Shown piece by piece: positions 34,968 through 44,314 of a DNA stretch of 64,000 bases. The stretch covers positions 3,757,966 to 3,821,965 of the forward strand of contig NZ_KZ454943.1 in the NCBI RefSeq assembly GCF_002797395.1, given 5' to 3'. The DNA is from Bacillus solitudinis (lineage in GTDB: Bacteria > Bacillota > Bacilli > Bacillales > Bacillaceae_D). The notes under the pieces are model-generated. The model searched no databases. It was not told the DNA's origin and saw only the letters and a list, made by a program, of their open reading frames with translations. Position numbers and translations under genes: made by a program. The stretch's first letter is position 1, and each line of letters starts with the position of its first letter.

Positions 34968-35009
34968 GAGGGCCCTGAAATAGGAAAAGCACCCCTTTTC
35001 AGTGTCCTC
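34968..35009. repeat. Short dispersed repeat acting as terminator
   Basis: GAGGGCCCTGAAATAGG pairs imperfectly with CCCCTTTTCAGTGTCCTC. It lies directly after DUF3006 and faces the converging ybaK gene. Confidence 0.65.
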
Positions 35010-35036
35010 AAAATTACTCAGGTTTTGTAAAGTTAC

Positions 35037-35519
35037 TTAATTAAAATCTTTTGATAAATTAACAAAGTGAGCCCTAGTTATTTCGGCTAAATTCTCTACC
35101 TTTAACTCAATTTGCATACCAATCATTCCTCCGCTGACAATCATCGTTTCTAAAAGCTTTGCGCGTTGATCGATAAAAGTCGGAAATAACTTTTTCATTC
35201 CAATTGGTGAACATCCTCCTCGTACATAACCAGTGACGCTCAAAATCTCCTTTACTGGAATCATATCGATTTTCTTTTCTCCGACCGCTTTTGCAGCTTT
35301 CTTCAAATCAAGTTCAGCCTCCACCGGGATAACAAATACATAATATTTACTTACTCCTTGTGAAACCAACGTTTTATAAACAATTTCCACATCTCTTCCG
35401 ATTTTTTTTGCCACAGCTAGTCCGTCAATTTCGCCATCCTCTGCATGGTAAGAGATCATTTTGTATTCTACTTTTTCTTTTTCCAATAAACGCATTGCAT
35501 TTGTTTTTGCCTTTTTCAT
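35037..35519 (-). CDS. ybaK: Cys-tRNA(Pro)/Cys-tRNA(Cys) deacylase YbaK/EbsC
   Basis: This 160-aa editing-domain protein hydrolyses Cys mischarged on tRNA-Pro. The family motifs VYKTLVSQG (Lys of the active site), DLKKAAKAVGEKK and GYVRGGCSPIGMKK are all present. ATG follows AGGAGAAT. It is monocistronic and convergent with DUF3006. Confidence 0.92.
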   Translation of the reverse strand: MKKAKTNAMRLLEKEKVEYKMISYHAEDGEIDGLAVAKKIGRDVEIVYKTLVSQGVSKYYVFVIPVEAELDLKKAAKAVGEKKIDMIPVKEILSVTGYVRGGCSPIGMKKLFPTFIDQRAKLLETMIVSGGMIGMQIELKVENLAEITRAHFVNLSKDFN

Positions 35520-35686
35520 GTTATTCTCCTTGTTCTCGTTCTTTCACGTAGTGATAGGTTTATCTTAATATAATTATGGTTTGTTTAAAATGCAAAGAAG
35601 TATATTATTCTAGCTCGGGTCACAAGATAAGTGAACAGAACTTTAAAAAAAGGCAAGTACTTAAAATCCAAGATAGGTGATTAGAA

Positions 35687-37102
35687 ATGGAATCGAGCTG
35701 GCTTTCAATTCTCCCCTTTTTAGTAGTAATCCCTGTAGCCATTTATACAAAACAAGTGCTTCCAGGGCTTTTTCTCGGCTTGTTAGTTGGGGCTTATATT
35801 ATGGAACCTACCATTATTGGCGGTGTCCAAGCCCTGTTTGTTTATGTGGTCCAAGCACTTATTGATCCGAATAATATTAAGATTATTGTCTTTTTGTATG
35901 CATTTTCCGGTCTAGTTGGCATGATAAAAATGACAGGCGGAATAAGAGGATTCGTTGAAAAGGCATCAGAAAAAATACATACGAGAAAGCAAGCGCTTCT
36001 TTTGACGTATGTTTCAACGATTGGAACCTTCAGTGCTCCTACGTTTCGGTTTGTTACGATTGCTCCAATTATGAGAGCGCTTCTTAAAAAAGTCAAAATG
36101 ACAACGGAGGAGCTTGGGTTTGTGATTGAGACGACAGCCACGCCGGTTATTGTGTTAATTCCTGTTGCAACGGCATTCGTCGGCTACATGGTTTCGATTA
36201 TTCAAATAGCCACACAAAATCAAGGAATTGAACTCGATCCTTATTCACTGTTTATTCAAAGCATCCCTTTTAATTTCTTTTCAATCGTGACGATTATTTT
36301 AGGGGTGTATTTAAGCTTTTTTCACAATGCCAAAACAAAATCACAAGCTCCGACTCAAATAGATGAGAAGACAGAAGAAGAGGAAGACGATTGGCATGAT
36401 TGTCATCCATCTGTTGCAAAAGAGCTACCGATTAAACCGCTGAATCTTTTACTTCCATTAATTTTAGTAATTGGACTCACGTTATTTTTAACATGGTGGG
36501 ATGGCCATGAACAAGGATATGGGTTTCTACTGGCCTTTATTAAAGCCGATGTACTCGATGCAATGGTCATAGCGTTACTGATAACGATTTTACTATCGAT
36601 AGGCTATTATTTACTTCAACGATTTAAACTCGAAGAACTGGTTGCCGGGTTTATAGCAGGTGGAAATGAATTGATGTCCGTCATTCTGTTGTTATCTATT
36701 GTGTGGGGACTCTCTTCTATTACTGATGACTTAGGATTCTCAAGCTTTGTTACCGCGCATTCGACCTGGATTCCGCAGATGTTCATCGCGCCGCTCATTT
36801 TTGTATTCGGGGCCGCAGTTTCGTATTTTATCGGATCGGCATGGGGGACATGGGGCATATTAATGCCCTTGGGTGTATCACTGGCGGTGGTAGGTGATGT
36901 ATCGCTGCCACTCATCATTGGAGCCGTTTTTGCAAGCGGTTCTTTCGGAGCTTTTGCCTCACCATTAAGTGATGATACAAATACAATCGCAAAAATATTA
37001 AATCTTTCCGTCATTGATTACGCTAAATATAAATTAAAACCAGCACTAATAGCTGCTGCTATTACGACGGTGCTGTATGTAGTTGTGACGTTTGTTTTTT
37101 AG
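35687..37102 (+). CDS. Na+/H+ antiporter, NhaC family
   Basis: This 471-aa membrane protein has about 11 TM segments. Typical NhaC features are GLVGMIKMTGGIRGF, a conserved TFSAPTFRFVTIAPIM stretch and, near the end, GSAWGTWGILMPLG and FGAFASPLSDDTN. An acidic cytoplasmic loop rich in Glu/Asp (EKTEEEEDDWHDCHP, ~230) divides the halves. Such antiporters help alkaliphiles acidify the cytoplasm; substrates other than Na+ (malate/lactate exchange) exist in the family. ATG is preceded only by a weak AGGTGAT. Confidence 0.85.
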   Translation: MESSWLSILPFLVVIPVAIYTKQVLPGLFLGLLVGAYIMEPTIIGGVQALFVYVVQALIDPNNIKIIVFLYAFSGLVGMIKMTGGIRGFVEKASEKIHTRKQALLLTYVSTIGTFSAPTFRFVTIAPIMRALLKKVKMTTEELGFVIETTATPVIVLIPVATAFVGYMVSIIQIATQNQGIELDPYSLFIQSIPFNFFSIVTIILGVYLSFFHNAKTKSQAPTQIDEKTEEEEDDWHDCHPSVAKELPIKPLNLLLPLILVIGLTLFLTWWDGHEQGYGFLLAFIKADVLDAMVIALLITILLSIGYYLLQRFKLEELVAGFIAGGNELMSVILLLSIVWGLSSITDDLGFSSFVTAHSTWIPQMFIAPLIFVFGAAVSYFIGSAWGTWGILMPLGVSLAVVGDVSLPLIIGAVFASGSFGAFASPLSDDTNTIAKILNLSVIDYAKYKLKPALIAAAITTVLYVVVTFVF

Positions 37103-37122
37103 TTTGGAATCCCAATATTTTA

Positions 37123-37332
37123 ACGTGCAAAGGTTCAGGGGATATCTCTTGTTACTTTCATGCTAAAAGAAACAAGAAGCAATCGGCTATCTGGAAAAGT
37201 ACTAATAAAATTGGAATTGATACTGGAGCCAGTCATGGTCACTTTCTTAGTTTGGCGGATTTAAGTAATCGCGTGCAGTACCGAGTGCAGGTTACTAGCG
37301 ACGATAGTGAGCCGGAAGAAATGGTCTTTTGA
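37123..37332 (+). pseudogene. Orphan C-terminal gene fragment
   Basis: A ~70-codon open frame (TCKGSGDISCYFHAKRN... ending DDSEPEEMVF) runs to TGA 37332 with coding-like composition. It has no start codon with a ribosome-binding site near its 5' edge, and the frame continues upstream into nhaC in the wrong frame. I do not recognise the family. It looks like the tail of a lost gene, and its probable terminator (37336) is still in place. Confidence 0.45.
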
Positions 37333-37335
37333 AGG

Positions 37336-37363
37336 GCCTACAGTGCTTTTAAGCACTGTAGGC
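37336..37363. terminator. Perfect 13-bp hairpin
   Basis: GCCTACAGTGCTT/AAGCACTGTAGGC with a 2-nt loop lies 4 bp after the orphan fragment. There is no U-run. Confidence 0.6.
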
Positions 37364-37422
37364 AGGAATCTTTATGAAAACAATTAAACGTGGTATGTTT
37401 TAAAAAAAAGCGTAACAATTTT

Positions 37423-37467
37423 AGAGTCTATTCAAAAAGGTTAGTTTCGCCTTTTTGAATAGACTCT
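37423..37467. terminator. Perfect 18-bp hairpin
   Basis: AGAGTCTATTCAAAAAGG and its exact complement flank a 9-nt loop. The AAAAAGG/CCTTTTT arm recalls the dispersed repeat but the flanks differ. It could be a terminator (TATT follows) or an IS-derived end. Confidence 0.6.
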
Positions 37468-37520
37468 ATTAGTTAATGACTTTTTCTCAATTAAGCGAAA
37501 ATATGATAGGAGGGCTTTTA

Positions 37521-38576
37521 GTGGAGATAGGTGTGAGCACGTTTGTAGAAACAACACCGGATGTTGAAACCGGTGAGGTGGTTAGCCATGCGAAGCGTAT
37601 ACGTGAAGTTGTCGAAGAAATTGTACTAGCAGATCAGGTTGGGTTGGATGTTTTTGGTGTGGGGGAACATCACCGCGAAGATTTTGCAGCATCTTCTCCT
37701 GCGGTTGTGCTCGCTGCTGCTGCATCGCAGACAAAAAGAATTCGACTAACAAGTGCAGTTACCGTACTTTCTTCTGCTGATCCTGTACGGGTGTTTCAGG
37801 ATTTTGCTACACTCGATGCGATTTCGAACGGACGGGCAGAGATTATGGCGGGACGGGGTTCTTTTATCGAATCGTTTCCCTTATTTGGCTATGATTTGAA
37901 TGATTATGATGAATTATTCAATGAAAAGCTCGATTTATTGTTGAAAATAAGAGAATCTGAGAAAGTAAATTGGAAAGGTGGGCATCGGCCGGCCATTAAT
38001 AATCTCGGTGTTTATCCACGCCCGGTTCAGGACCCTTTACCTGTATGGATTGGCAGTGGTGGTAATTCAGAATCCGTTGTTCGCGCAGGTCTTCTTGGGC
38101 TACCACTTGTTCTAGCGATTATTGGTGGCAGTCCGCTACAGTTTGAACCGCTTGTACAGCTCTATAAAAAGGCCGTTGCTCACGCAGGCCATGATCTATC
38201 GAAGTTGCCGGTTGCGTCACATTCGCACGGTTTCATTGCGGAATCGACCCAAGTAGCAGCCGATAAATTCTTTCCTTCGACCCAGCAAGTTATGAATAAA
38301 TTAGGACGAGAACGAGGGTGGGGGCACTATGACCGTTCAAGCTTCGACACCGCTCGCAGCTTTGACGGAGCATTGTATGTTGGTGATCCGAATACTGTTG
38401 CCGAGAAAATAATTCACCTTCGAAAAAATGTGGGAATCACACGTTTTATGCTTCACGTTCCAGTTGGATCGATGCCTCATGATGATGTAATGAAGGCGAT
38501 AGAACTCTTAGGAACAGAGGTGGCACCTAAGGTTCGAGAGGAAATATCTAGATGGGAAAGTGAAGCTGCGGAATGA
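37521..38576 (+). CDS. LLM-class (luciferase-like) flavin-dependent oxidoreductase
   Basis: This 351-aa protein has the luciferase-like monooxygenase barrel ([51 protein letters not shown]). The family oxidises varied substrates with FMNH2 supplied by a reductase. I chose GTG 37521, 6 nt after AGGAGGG; the longer frame from 37476 lacks a ribosome-binding site. It is followed by an unannotated gap and an Old Yellow Enzyme gene, but no direct operon link is visible. Confidence 0.88.
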   Translation: MEIGVSTFVETTPDVETGEVVSHAKRIREVVEEIVLADQVGLDVFGVGEHHREDFAASSPAVVLAAAASQTKRIRLTSAVTVLSSADPVRVFQDFATLDAISNGRAEIMAGRGSFIESFPLFGYDLNDYDELFNEKLDLLLKIRESEKVNWKGGHRPAINNLGVYPRPVQDPLPVWIGSGGNSESVVRAGLLGLPLVLAIIGGSPLQFEPLVQLYKKAVAHAGHDLSKLPVASHSHGFIAESTQVAADKFFPSTQQVMNKLGRERGWGHYDRSSFDTARSFDGALYVGDPNTVAEKIIHLRKNVGITRFMLHVPVGSMPHDDVMKAIELLGTEVAPKVREEISRWESEAAE

Positions 38577-38964
38577 TTTAGCATCTCATACAGTTATTCT
38601 TATTCGGAACTTGAACAGCTGTTTTGTAGGCAAGAACAAAAAAGGTTTTTTTGTTCAATGCCAAGAGAGTCTTAATGACCGTTGACAGACGCCATATGAG
38701 GCTTTCTATCCTTCGTGAGAGGTCTCCCCTAATTCTTTTAATTAATACCTTTCGTTTCCTTAATGGATACGGAAGCGATATAAGGAATGAGAGGCCACTT
38801 ACAGAAGTTGAAAGTCCCCGTAGTGTAAGCAATAATACTTTTGAATACACACTTCCAAATACGCCTCTTTCGTACTTAAATGTTGAAGGAGCTATGCATT
38901 TCACATTATTGGGTACTATAATCAAGTACCTTATAAACTACAACTAATTGGGGTGGAATTATTC
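38577..38964. other. Gap of 388 bp with overlapping open frames of uncertain meaning
   Basis: Both strands stay open for ~300 bp (minus 38578-38925, plus 38651-38947), but neither has a ribosome-binding site. The minus translation is basic and low in acidic residues (RKRKVLIKRIRGDLSRR), which is more like a translated structured RNA or decayed element than a protein. No terminator is seen for the LLM gene. Confidence 0.4.
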
Positions 38965-40095
38965 ATGAATCAAAGCTACACGTCGCTCTTTGAGTCGATA
39001 CAATTTAAATCAGGCCTTCAGTTAAAGAATCGCCTGGTTATGGCTCCAATGACAAACTTTGCTTCGCATCCAGATGGAACCGTTTCAGATGTGGAGATTG
39101 ATTACTACGTTCGGCGAACAAAAGGAGTCGGGATGGCGGTTACTGCTTGCGCTTATGTAACGGCCAACGGGAAAGGATTTGAAGGAGAATTTGGAGCGGA
39201 TCACGATGAGATGATTCCAAGCTTACGCCGCTTAGCAGAGGCAATGAAAGAACAAGGAGCGAAAGCTGTAATCCAAATTTTTCATGGTGGACGGATGTGT
39301 CCTCCTGAATTGGTTCCAAATGGAGAAACGGTAAGTGCTAGCGCCGTTGCTTCTGAGGAGGGAAAAGTCACACCGCGAGCATTAGATGAAGGAGAAGTCG
39401 AAGCCATGATTCATGCATTTGGCGAGACGACTCGTCGGGCCATAGAAGCTGGATTTGATGGTGTCGAGATTCACGGTGCGAATGGCTACTTAATTCAGCA
39501 GTTCTTTTCACCACATTCAAACCGACGTGAGGATCGATTTGGAGGAAGTGTTGAAAAGCGAATGGCATTCCCGCTTGCTATTGTCGATGAAGTGAAAAAG
39601 GTCGTAAAAGAATATGCAAAACAGCCGTTTATAGTGGGATATCGCTTTTCACCAGAGGAAGAAGAAACACCAGGAATTACGATGGCAGATACTCTTGATT
39701 TAGTCGATGCCCTTTCAGATAAAGAACTGGACTATCTGCATGTGTCGTTAATGGATTTTTGGTCTAATCCTAGACGCGGGGTGGATACTTCTAAATCACG
39801 CATGGAACTTCTTTTAGAAAAAATCAATAATAGAGTGCCGTTGATAGGTGTTGGTTCGCTCCACACACCTGAAGATGCAAAAAACGCTATCAAAACAGGT
39901 GTTCCAATGATAGCCCTAGGTAGAGAACTTATTATGGAACCTGATTGGGTTGAGAAAATAGAAAAAGGACAAGAAGCAGAAATTGCGACTACGATATCAA
40001 AAGAGGACCAAGCGAAACTTGTTGTCCCTGACCCACTTTGGCAGGCGATAATGAATACTCCCGGATGGTTCCCTGTTGTTGAACATACCAAGTAG
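38965..40095 (+). CDS. NADH:flavin oxidoreductase, Old Yellow Enzyme family
   Basis: This 376-aa FMN enzyme has PMTNFASHPDGT near the FMN site, QIFHGGR, and the OYE signature GFDGVEIHGANGYLIQQFFSPHSNRR. GVGSLHTPEDA and ALGRELI in the C-terminal part bind the FMN phosphate. These enzymes reduce activated C=C bonds; the physiological substrate is unknown. I chose ATG 38965 behind GGGGTGG. Confidence 0.92.
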   Translation: MNQSYTSLFESIQFKSGLQLKNRLVMAPMTNFASHPDGTVSDVEIDYYVRRTKGVGMAVTACAYVTANGKGFEGEFGADHDEMIPSLRRLAEAMKEQGAKAVIQIFHGGRMCPPELVPNGETVSASAVASEEGKVTPRALDEGEVEAMIHAFGETTRRAIEAGFDGVEIHGANGYLIQQFFSPHSNRREDRFGGSVEKRMAFPLAIVDEVKKVVKEYAKQPFIVGYRFSPEEEETPGITMADTLDLVDALSDKELDYLHVSLMDFWSNPRRGVDTSKSRMELLLEKINNRVPLIGVGSLHTPEDAKNAIKTGVPMIALGRELIMEPDWVEKIEKGQEAEIATTISKEDQAKLVVPDPLWQAIMNTPGWFPVVEHTK

Positions 40096-40149
40096 AGTAT
40101 TAACCCGTAGACGAAAAATTTCCGAATGTTTTCTTTCATGAATTTCAGT

Positions 40150-40195
40150 CCTTGACCTCTAGTGCTTTGACACACTTGAGGTAAGGGCTTTTTAG
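40150..40195 (+). terminator. Probable terminator of the OYE gene
   Basis: CCTTGACCTC pairs with GAGGTAAGG across an 18-nt loop and runs into GCTTTTTAG. Confidence 0.5.
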
Positions 40196-40283
40196 CATAT
40201 CTCCTTTCTGTTAAACAAATAATAGAAGAATAAATGCCTAAACTCTTCACATACTAAAAAAATATGACAGAAGGAGTGCATTC

Positions 40284-41744
40284 ATGGAACGTTATGAAGA
40301 ATTAAACAAAAGTTTTATTAATGGTGAATGGACAGAGGGGTTAAGTAGTCGAAATTATGACAACTTAAATCCATATGATAATTCTTTTATTAATACAATC
40401 CGTTTAGTAACAGCAAAACAACTTGAACAAACCTACGAAATTGCAAAGGATGCGCAGAAGAAATGGGCAAAGTCATCAGCTCCTGTACGGAAAGAAGTCC
40501 TTCGTAAAGCAGCAGAATACTTAAAGAATAACCGCGATGAAATGATAAAAGTTATTTCTCGTGAAACGGGTGGAAGTATCTTAAAGGCAAATGTTGAAGT
40601 TGACCTAACGATCGGCCTAGTAGAAGAAGCGATTAAAATGGTAGACAAATTAGATGAAGTTAGGGAAATTGAATCGGACATAGAAGGAAAGATTAATCGG
40701 ATTCATCGTCTCCCATTAGGAGTGATAACTTCGATTTCTCCATTTAATTTTCCAATGAATTTATCAATGAGAACGATAGCACCAGCTATTGCCTTAGGTA
40801 ATAGTGTCGTACATAAACCTGATATTCAAACTGCCTTAACCGGGGGCTCAATGATTGCCAAAGCATTTGAACAAGCTGGTCTCCAAAAGGGTGTATTTAA
40901 CTGTATATTAACCGATTTGGAGGAAATCGGAGATGCGATGCTAACAACTCCCCATTCGCAATTAATTAGTTTTACAGGTTCAACGCCAGTCGGAAAGCAT
41001 ATTGGAATGATTGCGGGTAGTCTGTTAAAACGTGTAGCACTTGAACTTGGTGGGAATAATCCGTTTATTGTTTTAGCTGATGCCAATGTGGATCGGGCAA
41101 TTGATGCCGCAATCTTCGGCAAGTTTATCCACCAAGGTCAGATTTGCATGATTATTAATCGAATAATTGTTCACAAAAACCACTACGATGAATTTATTAA
41201 GAAGTTTACGGAAAGAGTAAAGTCTCTGCCATATGGTGATCCAATGGAGCCTACAACAGTGATTGGACCACTTATAAACGAAATCCAGGTTGAAAAGGCA
41301 TTAAGTTTAATTGAGGATGCAAAAAAAGATGGAGCAAAAATTGTATTAGAAGGAAAGAGAGAAGGCAATGTTTTATCACCAACTATTTTTGTGGATGTTG
41401 ATAATAAAAGCAAACTTGCTCAAACAGAGTTGTTTTCACCAATTGCCACAATTATTAAAGCGGAATCAGATGACCACGCAATCGAAATGGCTAATGACAC
41501 AGAGTTCGGTTTAAGTTCTTCTATATTCACAGAAGATTTAAGTGAAGGGGAGCAACTAGGCCTAAAGATTGAAAGTGGCATGACGCACCTTAACGACCAA
41601 ACAGTAAATGATAGTCCAACGATTCCGTTTGGTGGAAGCAAATCAAGTGGGATGGGGAGATTTGGAAATCCCTGGGTCGTAGAAGAATTTACAATTACTA
41701 AATGGATTTCAATTCAAAAAGGGTACCGCAAATTTCCGTTTTGA
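40284..41744 (+). CDS. Aldehyde dehydrogenase family protein (YfmT-like)
   Basis: This 486-aa NAD(P)-dependent dehydrogenase oxidises an aldehyde to the acid. It carries the conserved ISPFNFPMNLSMRT, FTGSTPVG, the Glu motif LELGGNNPF (~257) and the catalytic Cys in HQGQICMIINR (~291). It resembles the vanillin/benzaldehyde dehydrogenase branch, but the residues seen do not prove the substrate. ATG follows AGAAGGAGTG. It is monocistronic. Confidence 0.92.
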   Translation: MERYEELNKSFINGEWTEGLSSRNYDNLNPYDNSFINTIRLVTAKQLEQTYEIAKDAQKKWAKSSAPVRKEVLRKAAEYLKNNRDEMIKVISRETGGSILKANVEVDLTIGLVEEAIKMVDKLDEVREIESDIEGKINRIHRLPLGVITSISPFNFPMNLSMRTIAPAIALGNSVVHKPDIQTALTGGSMIAKAFEQAGLQKGVFNCILTDLEEIGDAMLTTPHSQLISFTGSTPVGKHIGMIAGSLLKRVALELGGNNPFIVLADANVDRAIDAAIFGKFIHQGQICMIINRIIVHKNHYDEFIKKFTERVKSLPYGDPMEPTTVIGPLINEIQVEKALSLIEDAKKDGAKIVLEGKREGNVLSPTIFVDVDNKSKLAQTELFSPIATIIKAESDDHAIEMANDTEFGLSSSIFTEDLSEGEQLGLKIESGMTHLNDQTVNDSPTIPFGGSKSSGMGRFGNPWVVEEFTITKWISIQKGYRKFPF

Positions 41745-41770
41745 TCATCTAAATACTAATGGGTTTTACT

Positions 41771-41790
41771 AGGGCTGTTTAGCCCTTTTT
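41771..41790 (+). terminator. Terminator of the aldehyde dehydrogenase gene
   Basis: AGGGCT/AGCCCT with a GTTT loop is followed by TTTTTG. Confidence 0.85.
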
Positions 41791-42038
41791 GCGTATTAGA
41801 GTTAATCATTGTACATTAAGAAAGAGAAACTTCCATAATTGATACAACTTAGCAAAAAATCTTTCTTTTTTTCTCACTATAAATTTAGTAAAATATATTA
41901 ACGTCTATATTTTTGTTAATTATTTAATGCTATCATTAATCTAAAATAGTAAACGCTTTATCAACTAACTAGATTAGAGTGGTTTTTCACAAAGGTCACT
42001 CATTCTTTAGCAAAACTTTTAAACGAGAAGGGATCTTT

Positions 42039-43406
42039 ATGACAACATCCAAGGTGAAGACCTTATCACTCATTGCTGTTACCTGGCCTATTTTTATTGA
42101 ATCGCTTTTGCATTTTTCTTTGCGAACGGCTGATACGTTTATGTTAAGTAAAGTTTCAGATGAAGCGGTTGCAGCTGTCGGAGTGGCGAATCAGTTAATT
42201 ATGTTTATGTTTTTTCTTTTCCAATTTATCGCAACGGGGACATCTGTTGTGGTGGCCCAATATCTTGGTGCGAAGAAATTTGATGAAATCAAGAAGTATA
42301 CAGGAAATGGAATTTTAATCAACCTAATCTTTGGCCTGTTCGTAGCAACCGTTATCATTGTTTTTAGTAATCAACTATTAGGATTATTTGAGCTCGAGCC
42401 GGAATTATTCTCACAAGCGAGAACCTTTTTGATTATTGTAGGGGGAGCTCTTGTTTTTCAAGCGATGATTGTGACGATGTCTATGATTATTCAAACCCAC
42501 GGATTTACGAAAGAAACGATGTACGTTAGTGGTGGTATGAACATCATTAATATCATTGGGAACTACCTCTTTATTTATGGTGCTTTAGGTTTTCCTCAAT
42601 GGGGCGTTCCTGGAGTGGCGATTTCAACGGCAATTAGTCAGTTTCTCGCGCTTATTGCTTTTGCTTTAGTTCTTTATTACAGAGTCAATCTGAAATTGAC
42701 GTGGCATGATTTTATCGATATCCAAAAAGAACGTCTGAAAAAAGTGCTAAGTATTGGCATTCCATCTTCGATGACGATAATCTCGTATTCTAGTAGTCAA
42801 ATTGTCACAACAGCGATCATAACGTTGCTAGGAACGCAAATGCTTGCGACAAGAATCTATACATTAAATGTTCTCTTTTTTGTAATGATACTAGGTATCT
42901 CCCTAGGTAGAGGATCACAAATTATTATCGGCCATTTAATTGGTGCGGGGAAGATGGATGAGGCATTTCAGCAAGGGGTACGAAACACGCGTTGGAGTAT
43001 TCTGTTGGCGATGGTGATGACAACGATTCTTGTCTTAATCAGAGAGCGGTTACTCGGTTTGTTTACGAATGACCCAGAGATAATTCAGATGGGGGCCATC
43101 CTGCTAATTATGGGGTTATTACTTGAACCCGGAAGATGTTTAAACCTGGTTTATGGGGCGACACTTCAGGCCGCAGGGGATGCTCGTTATTTGATGATTG
43201 TCTCTATTGTGGTGATTTGGTGCTTTAGTGTGCCGATGTATTACATATCGGGAATCCATTTTGGTTGGGGATTAATCGGCATATGGTTTGTCTTTATTGC
43301 TGATGAATGGATCCGAGGTATCGCGTTATGGGCTAGATGGAGAAGCAGGGTTTGGGAGAAGAAGGCGCTCGTTAAGCATAAATCAGAAAATGTGGAGTCG
43401 GCATAA
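42039..43406 (+). CDS. MATE-family multidrug/Na+ exporter
   Basis: This 455-aa membrane protein has 12 hydrophobic segments arranged as two six-helix repeats. The family segments WPIFIESLLHFSLRTADTFMLS near the start and QAAGDARYLM late in the protein are clear. MATE pumps expel cationic drugs in exchange for Na+ or H+. I chose ATG 42039, 6 nt after AAGGGATC; an in-frame extension to 41979 has no support. A terminator follows. Confidence 0.92.
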   Translation: MTTSKVKTLSLIAVTWPIFIESLLHFSLRTADTFMLSKVSDEAVAAVGVANQLIMFMFFLFQFIATGTSVVVAQYLGAKKFDEIKKYTGNGILINLIFGLFVATVIIVFSNQLLGLFELEPELFSQARTFLIIVGGALVFQAMIVTMSMIIQTHGFTKETMYVSGGMNIINIIGNYLFIYGALGFPQWGVPGVAISTAISQFLALIAFALVLYYRVNLKLTWHDFIDIQKERLKKVLSIGIPSSMTIISYSSSQIVTTAIITLLGTQMLATRIYTLNVLFFVMILGISLGRGSQIIIGHLIGAGKMDEAFQQGVRNTRWSILLAMVMTTILVLIRERLLGLFTNDPEIIQMGAILLIMGLLLEPGRCLNLVYGATLQAAGDARYLMIVSIVVIWCFSVPMYYISGIHFGWGLIGIWFVFIADEWIRGIALWARWRSRVWEKKALVKHKSENVESA

Positions 43407-43472
43407 GCTAATAGCTCTCGACAAGAATCAGGGATGATCTGACGGGCATTCGAGTAAATCAAATAATAATCA

Positions 43473-43516
43473 AAAGAAAGCCACTATCTTCAAACGAAGA
43501 AGTGGCTTTCTTTTTT
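43473..43516 (+). terminator. Terminator of the MATE gene
   Basis: GAAAGCCACT...CTTC and GAAG...AGTGGCTTTC form a long stem followed by TTTTTTAA; it faces the converging ABC exporter. Confidence 0.88.
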
Positions 43517-43525
43517 AATACACGC

Positions 43526-44311
43526 TTAATTCCCGGCTCCGCGATACCTTTTAACTCCGGCATTCCACAATAAAATAGAAATGAATAGGAAGACGACTCC
43601 CATCACTGGTGTTAAGAAGGCATACACATACCACTCTTCTCTTTTTAAAAAGTAAGCAGCAGGATACACTCCAACAAAGGCAAAAGGTAAAATCCATGTT
43701 AATACAAAGCGAATCACACGGTGGTAAATATCAACTGGATATCTGCCGTAATTTCCAATGTTATACATCATCGGCATGATATCTGTTCGGCTATCTGACC
43801 AAAAGCCAATGGTTGCAATGGAAATGAAAATCCCCGCATAAATAAAGGCCCCACCAATCACCATGGCGATAAAGATAAAGACATCATACCAGGCGAATGT
43901 TAACCCTAAGCTCGTTCCCGCATAAAACATAATCACTAATCCTGTTACTACACCGAATAGCGACTCTAGCTCCATTCGTTCCATAATAATTTGAAATAGA
44001 CTATGGATTGGACGTGTTAAGATGCGATCCATTTCACCTTTAACGATATAACGATCATTAAAATCCCAAATATTAAAGAATGATGTAAATAAGGCATAAG
44101 GAATAAGGAAAAACCCATAAATAAAGATAATTTCTTCACGACTCCAACCACTTAATAGGGTGGTATGGCCGAATACAACTAAAATGAAAATTAAATTTAC
44201 CGCTTGAAGTAAAAAGTCAGAGAAAATTTCTACAACTGTATCAACGCGATACGTTAATCTAGTTTTTAGATATTGAGAGGCGTATTGAAAGAAAATGGAA
44301 ACATTAAACAT
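43526..44311 (-). CDS. ABC-2 type transporter permease (second permease)
   Basis: This 261-aa protein has six membrane segments with the ABC-2/DUF990 pattern (DTVVEIFSDFLLQAVNL, GEMDRILTRPIHSLFQI, YPAAYFLKREEW). It starts 3 bp after the preceding permease gene ends and forms a heterodimeric exporter with it. Substrate class cannot be told from the sequence. Confidence 0.88.
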   Translation of the reverse strand: MFNVSIFFQYASQYLKTRLTYRVDTVVEIFSDFLLQAVNLIFILVVFGHTTLLSGWSREEIIFIYGFFLIPYALFTSFFNIWDFNDRYIVKGEMDRILTRPIHSLFQIIMERMELESLFGVVTGLVIMFYAGTSLGLTFAWYDVFIFIAMVIGGAFIYAGIFISIATIGFWSDSRTDIMPMMYNIGNYGRYPVDIYHRVIRFVLTWILPFAFVGVYPAAYFLKREEWYVYAFLTPVMGVVFLFISILLWNAGVKRYRGAGN

Positions 44312-44314
44312 CGT

